Assembly (NCBI RefSeq): GCF_001640805.2
Contig: NC_066855.1
Coordinates: 4,409,038-4,473,037, forward strand
Source: Lates calcarifer
Lineage: Eukaryota > Chordata > Actinopteri > Centropomidae
DNA: 64,000 nt
Reading direction: 5' to 3'
Positions 63,601 through 64,000 of this stretch are shown here, one piece after another (position 1 is the stretch's first letter; each line of letters begins with the position of its first letter). The notes under the pieces are model-generated. The model was given only the letters and a program-made list of their open reading frames with translations. It ran no database searches and was not told the origin of the DNA. A program made the translations under genes and the position numbers.

Positions 63601-63909
63601 CCAATTCCTACAATTTTAACTTCTCCAAATGGATTTTAACTTTGGCAGGCAGAGTGCCGAGCAGCACCATCAACAGACAGAAAAAAAAAAAATCAATTCT
63701 CTTAAACATGCCCAAACTCATTTTGAAGGCTGTAAGTGAAAATGAAATTTGTTAAAATGACACTCAAACTGCCCACAAAGAAAGAGTGCATGGACACACA
63801 AATACACTGATGCATCTTACCTGGCCTGTGGAGACACCTGGAGCATGATGGTGTTCATGATGAGGGGTACAAACTCTGACACAACATTGTGAATGTTCAG
63901 CTTATACAG
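2830..63909 (-). CDS. trrap: trrap, TRRAP scaffold protein, 58 exons visible, both ends outside window
   Basis: TRRAP is a giant HEAT/FAT/pseudokinase protein of the PIKK family. It acts in the nucleus as the activator-binding scaffold of the SAGA and TIP60/NuA4 histone acetyltransferase complexes, recruited by factors such as MYC, E2F and p53 (family knowledge). I recognised it from near-identity to vertebrate TRRAP as I know it, for example [34 protein letters not shown] and MAANQ. Exon joins: every exon placed has AG before and GT after on the minus strand, and the phases chain through 58 exons, about 3,176 codons. Visible order is the HEAT solenoid (W1 to about W2400), a bipartite NLS (W1788-1806), FAT (about W2430-3015) and the linker toward the pseudokinase. 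The start codon, first ~240 residues, pseudokinase, FATC and stop are not in the window. The only frame break is one extra base in exon 39488-39695. Identity is very secure; exact exon ends were chosen by hand. Confidence 0.97.
3092..4124 (-). other. trrap intron
   Basis: 1.0-kb intron. It has a C/A-rich stretch with cacacaca runs at about 3420-3640 and nothing I recognise as a gene or mobile element. Confidence 0.85.
4125..4330 (-). CDS. trrap: trrap exon after FAT, W3021-3089
   Basis: Begins with a polar, probably flexible stretch ([19 protein letters not shown]). It then has conserved [40 protein letters not shown] and WFRENWHEE. Two leading bases complete Asp; ends phase 0. Confidence 0.95.
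4581..4671 (-). CDS. trrap: trrap exon, end of FAT region, W2991-3021
   Basis: Codes [20 protein letters not shown] and [10 protein letters not shown], leaving one base of an Asp codon; donor gtaagt. About 150 nt upstream of its acceptor the transcript has a long CU tract (4821-4932). Confidence 0.95.
4672..8891 (-). other. trrap intron, longest complete one (4.2 kb)
   Basis: It holds the GA tract at 4821-4932. Purine-rich patches occur near 7320-7520. A composed-looking 150-bp stretch at 7540-7690 might be a conserved element (unproven). No coding or RNA gene is seen. Confidence 0.85.
4821..4932. repeat. (GA)n microsatellite, interrupted
   Basis: About 110 bp of AG dinucleotides with a few GG interruptions. 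It is CU-rich in the trrap transcript and sits about 150 nt upstream of the acceptor at 4671. Confidence 0.98.
8892..9053 (-). CDS. trrap: trrap exon, FAT domain, W2937-2990
   Basis: 54 codons, phase 0 on both sides: [40 protein letters not shown] and [14 protein letters not shown]. One Asp is missing relative to my recollection of human (FDDKN versus FDDDKN). Confidence 0.96.
9054..10613 (-). other. trrap intron
   Basis: 1.6-kb intron. The only marked feature is the G-run cluster at 9295-9315. Confidence 0.85.
10614..10815 (-). CDS. trrap: trrap exon, FAT domain, W2869-2936
   Basis: Codes [60 protein letters not shown] and SRKYLAK. Donor gtgaaa is weak at +5. Confidence 0.96.
10816..12894 (-). 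other. trrap intron
   Basis: 2.1-kb intron. Purine-rich (GGA/GAA) at 10820-11100, a short CA run near 12160, otherwise unremarkable. Confidence 0.85.
12895..12995 (-). CDS. trrap: trrap exon, FAT domain, W2836-2869
   Basis: Codes [20 protein letters not shown] and [13 protein letters not shown]. Ends two bases into Lys (AA|gtatgt). Confidence 0.94.
12996..14094 (-). other. trrap intron
   Basis: 1.1-kb intron with an imperfect GA repeat at 13253-13361 and a short AAAT run near 14020-14035. Confidence 0.85.
13253..13361. repeat. Imperfect GA-rich repeat
   Basis: GAGA blocks broken by ACA, AAA and GGG; the cleanest run is at about 13337-13358. Confidence 0.85.
14095..14241 (-). CDS. trrap: trrap exon, FAT domain, W2787-2835
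   Basis: 49 codons, phase 0 on both sides: [40 protein letters not shown] and VMGKNECMQ. Separated from the exon upstream by a 93-bp intron. Confidence 0.96.
14335..14453 (-). CDS. trrap: trrap exon, FAT domain, W2747-2786
   Basis: Codes [20 protein letters not shown] and [19 protein letters not shown]. The upstream junction makes HHYQ-A-IVTAYE, matching the short mammalian isoform. Confidence 0.95.
14454..15157 (-). other. trrap intron
   Basis: 0.7-kb intron at a mammalian alternative-splice site. It contains a (TG)n run at 14857-14887 and no exon matching the mammalian insert. Confidence 0.8.
14857..14887. repeat. (TG)n microsatellite
   Basis: About 15 uninterrupted TG units. Confidence 0.98.
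15158..15353 (-). CDS. trrap: trrap exon, FAT domain, W2682-2747
   Basis: Codes [40 protein letters not shown] and [17 protein letters not shown], leaving one base of an Ala codon. In human the long isoform inserts a short GKPTWSG-type segment here (recalled). No such exon is visible in the 704-bp intron that follows. Confidence 0.95.
15354..17897 (-). other. trrap intron
   Basis: 2.5-kb intron. It is purine-rich around 15950-16230, with a CT-rich patch at 17485-17620. I see no gene. Confidence 0.85.
17898..18089 (-). CDS. trrap: trrap exon, FAT domain, W2618-2681
   Basis: 64 codons, phase 0 on both sides: [40 protein letters not shown] and [20 protein letters not shown], then PLLQ. Donor gtcagc. 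Confidence 0.96.
18090..20292 (-). other. trrap intron
   Basis: 2.2-kb intron with an A run at 18157-18174. No coding sequence was recognised. Confidence 0.85.
20293..20428 (-). CDS. trrap: trrap exon, FAT domain, W2572-2617
   Basis: Codes [40 protein letters not shown] and EALVQ. Ends phase 0, donor gtaagg. Confidence 0.95.
20429..21310 (-). other. trrap intron
   Basis: 0.9-kb AT-rich intron; nothing recognised. Confidence 0.85.
21311..21423 (-). CDS. trrap: trrap exon, FAT domain, W2535-2572
   Basis: Codes [37 protein letters not shown]. Ends two bases into Arg (CG|gtaaga). Confidence 0.95.
21705..21842 (-). CDS. trrap: trrap exon, FAT domain, W2489-2534
   Basis: 46 codons, phase 0 on both sides: [40 protein letters not shown] and HGFFEQ. 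This TPR-like helical repeat is typical of FAT domains. Donor gttaga. Confidence 0.95.
22215..22502 (-). CDS. trrap: trrap exon, start of FAT region, W2393-2488
   Basis: 96 codons, phase 0 on both sides: [60 protein letters not shown] and [11 protein letters not shown]. By alignment to the annotated human boundary (about residue 2692, from memory) the FAT domain begins in this exon. Confidence 0.96.
22503..24017 (-). other. trrap intron
   Basis: 1.5-kb intron with an A run near 22647-22664; otherwise nothing recognised. The smaller introns nearby at 21843-22214 and 24138-24547 are likewise plain. Confidence 0.85.
24018..24137 (-). CDS. trrap: trrap exon, W2353-2392
   Basis: 40 codons, phase 0 on both sides: [20 protein letters not shown] and [20 protein letters not shown]. 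Last exon before the FAT domain. Confidence 0.95.
24548..24694 (-). CDS. trrap: trrap exon, W2304-2352
   Basis: 49 codons, phase 0 on both sides: the acidic [20 protein letters not shown], then [20 protein letters not shown] and K. It continues the charged loop from the exon upstream. Confidence 0.95.
25001..25180 (-). CDS. trrap: trrap exon, W2244-2303
   Basis: 60 codons, phase 0 on both sides: [40 protein letters not shown], then the charged tail [23 protein letters not shown] resembles a sumoylation consensus (inference only). Donor gtgtga is weak. Confidence 0.95.
25403..25616 (-). CDS. trrap: trrap exon, W2172-2243
   Basis: Codes [40 protein letters not shown] and [18 protein letters not shown]. 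Ends phase 0, donor gtaaac. Confidence 0.96.
25617..27358 (-). other. trrap intron
   Basis: 1.7-kb intron. It has a short (TATC)n-like patch near 25990-26015 and pyrimidine-rich sequence at 26960-27280. No gene is seen. Confidence 0.85.
27359..27480 (-). CDS. trrap: trrap exon, W2132-2172
   Basis: Codes [40 protein letters not shown]. Ends two bases into Arg (CG|gtaatt). Confidence 0.95.
27868..28067 (-). CDS. trrap: trrap exon, W2065-2131
   Basis: Codes [40 protein letters not shown] and [16 protein letters not shown]. Ends phase 0, donor gtaagg. Confidence 0.96.
28068..29623 (-). other. trrap intron
   Basis: 1.6-kb intron, AT-rich; nothing recognised. Confidence 0.85.
29624..29773 (-). 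CDS. trrap: trrap exon, W2015-2065
   Basis: Codes [40 protein letters not shown] and the variable tail NPGVTETST. Donor gtacat. Confidence 0.95.
29774..30715 (-). other. trrap intron
   Basis: 0.9-kb intron containing the ATT/AAT microsatellite at 30250-30302 and a short A run near 30600. Confidence 0.85.
30250..30302. repeat. (ATA)n/(ATT)n trinucleotide microsatellite
   Basis: About 17 uninterrupted ATA/AAT units. Confidence 0.98.
30716..30844 (-). CDS. trrap: trrap exon, W1972-2015
   Basis: Codes [40 protein letters not shown] and LF. Two leading bases complete Ser; one trailing base opens Gly. The Tc1 relic ends 140 bp upstream of this exon. Confidence 0.96.
30985..32205 (-). mobile_element. 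Tc1/mariner DNA transposon, degenerate full-length copy
   Basis: About 1.2 kb with terminal inverted repeats: ctgcctggccaaaaaaaaag at the left, and its complement (cttttttttggccaggcag) at the right with a few mismatches. TA lies outside the left end; the right flank is tg, a decayed duplication. Inside is a minus-strand Tc1-type transposase relic. It sits in the trrap intron 30845-32323, in the same orientation as the gene. Confidence 0.93.
31000..32046 (-). pseudogene. Tc1 transposase relic, frameshifted
   Basis: Transposase pieces lie in three or more frames. The N-terminal DNA-binding part is about 32046-31828 and the middle part 31883-31650. The catalytic part, 31653-31216, keeps [13 protein letters not shown] and a QDNNARIH motif, the first two Asp of the DDE triad. 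The C-terminal part is about 31193-31000 ([19 protein letters not shown]). The stretch between the second Asp and the Glu region is shortened and shifted near 31220. It cannot make active enzyme. Confidence 0.9.
32324..32537 (-). CDS. trrap: trrap exon, W1901-1972
   Basis: Codes [40 protein letters not shown] and [14 protein letters not shown]. Ends one base into Ser (A|gtaagt). A Tc1 relic starts 118 bp downstream of its donor. Confidence 0.96.
32538..34432 (-). other. trrap intron
   Basis: 1.9-kb intron with a TG run near 33401, a GA tract at 33569-33650 and a G-run cluster at 33787-33808. Confidence 0.85.
33569..33650. repeat. (AG)n microsatellite
   Basis: Long AG run with one GGAGGGGG interruption near 33580; about 28 pure units from 33589. 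Confidence 0.98.
34433..34579 (-). CDS. trrap: trrap exon, W1852-1900
   Basis: 49 codons, phase 0 on both sides: [40 protein letters not shown] and WFDKLLMTV. Confidence 0.95.
34580..36781 (-). other. trrap introns (34580-35317 and 35429-36781)
   Basis: Two introns around exon 35318-35428. Nothing beyond short poly-A and poly-T runs near 35495 and 35630 was recognised. Confidence 0.8.
35318..35428 (-). CDS. trrap: trrap exon, W1815-1851
   Basis: 37 codons, phase 0 on both sides: [20 protein letters not shown] and [17 protein letters not shown]. This re-enters the conserved solenoid after the NLS loop. Confidence 0.95.
36782..36919 (-). CDS. trrap: trrap exon with bipartite nuclear localisation signal, W1769-1814
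   Basis: 46 codons of low-complexity, Ala/Gly-rich sequence ([19 protein letters not shown]). They surround a bipartite basic signal at 36806-36862, a KR pair and a KRFR cluster separated by 13 residues. Human TRRAP has the same motif with a 10-residue spacer, as recalled. The flanks diverge from human, as expected for a disordered loop on the solenoid. Confidence 0.95.
37199..37357 (-). CDS. trrap: trrap exon, W1716-1768
   Basis: 53 codons, phase 0 on both sides: [40 protein letters not shown] and [13 protein letters not shown]. This is the end of the conserved block before the disordered NLS segment. Confidence 0.96.
37358..39487 (-). other. trrap intron
   Basis: 2.1-kb intron. It has a small direct duplication of cactgcccagagtta (38799-38813 and 38818-38832) and no gene. 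Confidence 0.85.
39488..39695 (-). CDS. trrap: trrap exon with one-base frame break, W1647-1715
   Basis: The exon opens in frame (VFHSLLKA, acceptor ctgtatag). It then has seven bases, ACACACT, where six (His-Thr) would fit, before ATG GAG GCA ([20 protein letters not shown] and on to LIVQHF). The exon is 208 nt; its phase 0 neighbours and my recalled human protein require 207. The surplus base lies within 39665-39674. Read literally it would truncate the protein. Conservation on both sides makes an assembly or read error in an AC run most likely, but a true allele is possible. Confidence 0.9.
39696..41377 (-). other. trrap introns (39696-40160 and 40428-41377)
   Basis: Flank exon 40161-40427. 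The second is purine-rich on the plus strand at 40800-41350. No gene is seen. Confidence 0.8.
40161..40427 (-). CDS. trrap: trrap exon, W1558-1646
   Basis: 89 codons, phase 0 on both sides: [60 protein letters not shown] and KIVLQ. Confidence 0.96.
41378..41506 (-). CDS. trrap: trrap exon, W1515-1557
   Basis: 43 codons, phase 0 on both sides: [40 protein letters not shown] and ITK. An acidic, probably exposed loop follows the helix. Donor gtatac. Confidence 0.96.
41507..45291 (-). other. trrap intron (3.8 kb)
   Basis: Second longest complete intron. It contains a strong G-run cluster at 43914-43947, CA/TG-rich patches at 43640-43850 and 44190-44240, and a T run near 44808-44836. No coding or RNA gene was found. 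Confidence 0.85.
45292..45490 (-). CDS. trrap: trrap exon, W1448-1514
   Basis: Codes [36 protein letters not shown] and FNDELKAK. The next intron downstream (41507-45291) is the second longest complete one. Confidence 0.96.
45491..46077 (-). other. trrap intron
   Basis: 0.6-kb intron; nothing recognised. Confidence 0.85.
46078..46259 (-). CDS. trrap: trrap exon, W1388-1448
   Basis: Codes [40 protein letters not shown] and [20 protein letters not shown]. Ends two bases into Lys (AA|gtatgt). Confidence 0.96.
46411..46575 (-). CDS. trrap: trrap exon, W1333-1387
   Basis: 55 codons, phase 0 on both sides: [20 protein letters not shown], then a more variable stretch ([20 protein letters not shown]), then [10 protein letters not shown]. 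Confidence 0.95.
46876..46995 (-). CDS. trrap: trrap exon, W1293-1332
   Basis: 40 codons, phase 0 on both sides: [20 protein letters not shown] and [20 protein letters not shown]. Acceptor ctgtaccag, donor gtcaga. Confidence 0.96.
47320..47439 (-). CDS. trrap: trrap exon, W1253-1292
   Basis: 40 codons, phase 0 on both sides: [20 protein letters not shown] and [20 protein letters not shown]. Confidence 0.96.
47440..49124 (-). other. trrap introns flanking the microexon
   Basis: 47440-47941 and 47963-49124. The second has a pyrimidine-rich stretch at 48310-48450. It also has a TAATTAAT-containing block at 48540-48860 that could be a conserved regulatory element, untested. Confidence 0.8.
47942..47962 (-). 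CDS. trrap: trrap 21-nt microexon (PALEGVE), probably alternative
   Basis: Minus-strand sequence ttccggtacag precedes 21 bases coding PALEGVE, followed by gtgaga. It is phase 0 on both sides, so including or skipping it keeps frame between RSDGS and EMKICSAI. Support is the splice sites, the frame and its position in an intron of about 1.7 kb at a known isoform site. Transcript data are needed to show it is used. Confidence 0.72.
49125..49193 (-). CDS. trrap: trrap exon, W1223-1245
   Basis: 23 codons, phase 0 on both sides: [18 protein letters not shown] then RSDGS, with a near-perfect donor gtaagt. It precedes a site where mammalian TRRAP isoforms, as I recall them, differ by a short insert. 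Confidence 0.94.
49605..49775 (-). CDS. trrap: trrap exon, W1166-1222
   Basis: 57 codons, phase 0 on both sides: [40 protein letters not shown] and [10 protein letters not shown]. Confidence 0.96.
49776..51345 (-). other. trrap intron
   Basis: 1.6-kb intron with a C-run cluster at 50016-50032 (G-rich in the transcript) and a purine-rich patch at 50340-50620. Confidence 0.85.
51346..51467 (-). CDS. trrap: trrap exon, W1125-1165
   Basis: Codes [20 protein letters not shown] and [20 protein letters not shown]. Two leading bases complete Asn; ends phase 0 with donor gtcagt. Confidence 0.95.
51840..51936 (-). CDS. trrap: trrap exon, W1093-1125
   Basis: Codes [20 protein letters not shown] and [12 protein letters not shown]. 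97 nt, ending with the first base of an Asn codon; donor gtgagt. Confidence 0.95.
52213..52374 (-). CDS. trrap: trrap exon, W1039-1092
   Basis: 54 codons, phase 0 on both sides: [40 protein letters not shown] and [14 protein letters not shown]. Confidence 0.96.
52533..52793 (-). CDS. trrap: trrap exon, W952-1038
   Basis: 87 codons, phase 0 on both sides: [40 protein letters not shown] and [22 protein letters not shown] solenoid. Confidence 0.96.
52977..53174 (-). CDS. trrap: trrap exon, W886-951
   Basis: 66 codons, phase 0 on both sides: [40 protein letters not shown] and MDLTGE. Confidence 0.96.
53364..53581 (-). CDS. trrap: trrap exon, W813-885
   Basis: Codes [40 protein letters not shown] and [15 protein letters not shown]. 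Ends phase 0, donor gtatgt. Confidence 0.96.
53889..54088 (-). CDS. trrap: trrap exon, W746-813
   Basis: Codes [40 protein letters not shown] and [16 protein letters not shown]. 200 nt; ends one base into Gly. Confidence 0.96.
54089..55675 (-). other. trrap intron
   Basis: 1.6-kb intron, G/A-rich at 54530-54620 and 54800-54860, and G-rich near 55170-55400. No gene recognised. Confidence 0.85.
55676..55827 (-). CDS. trrap: trrap exon, W696-746
   Basis: Codes [40 protein letters not shown] and [10 protein letters not shown]. Ends two bases into Asn (AA|gtaaga), completed by C at the next exon. Confidence 0.95.
55828..57944 (-). other. trrap intron carrying a Tc1 relic
   Basis: 2.1-kb intron. 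About 0.9 kb is the truncated Tc1 element at 56375-57265. A C run lies at 57726-57735. The rest is plain. Confidence 0.85.
56375..57265 (-). mobile_element. Tc1/mariner relic, truncated and internally deleted
   Basis: On the plus strand the text follows a common fish Tc1-like element read antisense. The left end is catcagtctagatgcaata then attatgacaaaatgaaaa. Next come the transposase C-terminus (minus-strand AAKGASTKY near 56520), central fragments with several gaps, and an N-terminal fragment near 57100-57250. The right inverted repeat is not visible. It differs in family from the copy at 30985. It lies in intron 55828-57944. Confidence 0.85.
57945..58145 (-). CDS. trrap: trrap exon, W629-695
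   Basis: 67 codons, phase 0 on both sides: [36 protein letters not shown] and ASIQLPMEK. The downstream intron (55828-57944) carries a truncated Tc1 relic. Confidence 0.96.
58669..58925 (-). CDS. trrap: trrap exon, W543-628
   Basis: Codes [20 protein letters not shown], then [20 protein letters not shown] and [17 protein letters not shown]. Nearly identical to human TRRAP as recalled. Acceptor catgccattag, donor gtgagg. Confidence 0.96.
59060..59225 (-). CDS. trrap: trrap exon, W488-543
   Basis: Codes [20 protein letters not shown], then [20 protein letters not shown] and [15 protein letters not shown]. Ends one base into Gly, donor gtaaag. Confidence 0.96.
59313..59504 (-). CDS. trrap: trrap exon, W424-487
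   Basis: 64 codons, phase 0 on both sides: [20 protein letters not shown], then [19 protein letters not shown] and [11 protein letters not shown]. The donor AAG|gttggt departs from the GTRAGT consensus at +3 and +4. Confidence 0.95.
59643..59837 (-). CDS. trrap: trrap exon, W359-423
   Basis: 65 codons, phase 0 on both sides: [20 protein letters not shown], then [17 protein letters not shown] and [15 protein letters not shown] solenoid. Confidence 0.96.
59999..60096 (-). CDS. trrap: trrap exon, W326-358
   Basis: Codes [20 protein letters not shown] and [12 protein letters not shown]. The upstream intron is only 84 bp (60097-60180), the shortest placed. Ends phase 0, donor gtatga. Confidence 0.95.
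60181..60517 (-). CDS. trrap: trrap exon with Pro/Thr/Ala-rich linker, W214-326
   Basis: Opens with [20 protein letters not shown], then a low-complexity linker at 60308-60436 rich in Pro, Thr and Ala ([20 protein letters not shown]). It then returns to conserved sequence, [20 protein letters not shown]. Human TRRAP has a proline run at the same place, from memory longer. At 337 nt it is the longest exon seen here. It leaves one base (G) of a Glu codon. Confidence 0.96.
60613..60847 (-). CDS. trrap: trrap exon, W135-213
   Basis: Codes [20 protein letters not shown] through [15 protein letters not shown] and [12 protein letters not shown] solenoid, 78 full codons; ends in phase 0 with donor gtaaag. 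Confidence 0.96.
60848..62231 (-). other. trrap introns (60848-61467 and 61547-62231)
   Basis: Flank exon 61468-61546. They are AT-rich, apart from G-rich sequence near 61410-61435; nothing recognised. Confidence 0.8.
61468..61546 (-). CDS. trrap: trrap exon, W109-135
   Basis: Short 79-nt exon coding [20 protein letters not shown] and ARETL. It begins with the last two bases of Gln and ends two bases into Arg (AG|gtgagt). Confidence 0.95.
62232..62370 (-). CDS. trrap: trrap exon, W63-108
   Basis: Codes [20 protein letters not shown] through HILTTDLRS. 139 nt, leaving one base (C) of a Gln codon. Acceptor gtccgcag, donor gtatgt. Confidence 0.95.
62817..62839. repeat. Poly-A run (23 bases)
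   Basis: Uninterrupted A run. It could be a retroposon tail, but no element body was recognised beside it. Confidence 0.95.
63200..63296 (-). CDS. trrap: trrap exon, W30-62
   Basis: Codes [19 protein letters not shown] and then [14 protein letters not shown]-terminal HEAT solenoid. The first base completes the Arg codon. It ends in phase 0 at CAG, donor gtacac. Confidence 0.95.
63821..63909 (-). CDS. trrap: trrap exon, W1-30 (most 5' exon in window)
   Basis: Codes [20 protein letters not shown] then MLQVSPQA, the N-terminal HEAT region (about human residue 240). Acceptor ctgttccctcag and donor gtaaga flank it on the minus strand. It ends two bases into an Arg codon finished by the next exon. 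Confidence 0.94.
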
Positions 63910-63968
63910 CTGAGGGAACAGAGCAAGCACACAATCCCAGTTAGTGAGAAACTAACTTCATTATAATA

Positions 63969-63984
63969 CACACACACACACACA
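63969..63984. repeat. (CA)n short microsatellite
   Basis: Eight CA units in the intron at the right edge (63910-64000), which otherwise holds nothing. Confidence 0.95.
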
Positions 63985-64000
63985 TTATCACAGCTGAAGG

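Larger units (their letters stand above)
62371..63820 (-). other. trrap introns (62371-63199 and 63297-63820)
   Basis: AT-rich. The first holds a 23-base A run at 62817-62839. No gene is seen. Confidence 0.8.

Overview
The window is vertebrate genomic DNA, most probably from a teleost fish. It contains one recognisable gene, trrap (transformation/transcription domain-associated protein), lying entirely on the minus strand and running off both ends. The protein is clearly vertebrate TRRAP. The fish assignment is an inference from short introns, fish-type Tc1/mariner relics and dense (GA)n, (TG)n and (ATT)n microsatellites.

I could place 58 coding exons between 63909 (most 5') and 2830 (most 3'). 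All are joined by GT-AG introns, and their reading phases chain together. They give about 3,176 codons of a protein that is about 3,860 residues in human. Roughly the first 240 residues lie beyond the right edge. Roughly the last 430 residues, including the PI3K-like pseudokinase and FATC, lie beyond the left edge. In entries below, W1 to W3176 number the residues visible here from N to C terminus.

Layout in transcript direction (right to left): 64000-37199 codes the N-terminal and middle HEAT-repeat solenoid, including a Pro/Thr/Ala linker (exon at 60181) and an in-frame 21-nt microexon (47942-47962). The exon at 36782-36919 holds a bipartite nuclear localisation signal. The region 35428-24018 continues the solenoid. 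About 22502-4581 codes the FAT domain, and 4330-2830 the segment between FAT and the pseudokinase. TRRAP is a scaffold of the SAGA and TIP60/NuA4 acetyltransferase complexes.

The rest is intron. It holds two dead Tc1/mariner elements (30985-32205, with inverted repeats; 56375-57265, truncated), microsatellites, homopolymer runs and several G-runs. I saw no second protein gene, tRNA, rRNA or CRISPR array.

The most notable points are a one-base surplus that breaks the frame in the otherwise conserved exon 39488-39695, the alternative-looking microexon, and a long CU tract in the transcript just upstream of exon 4581-4671. I found no sign of a novel biological system.
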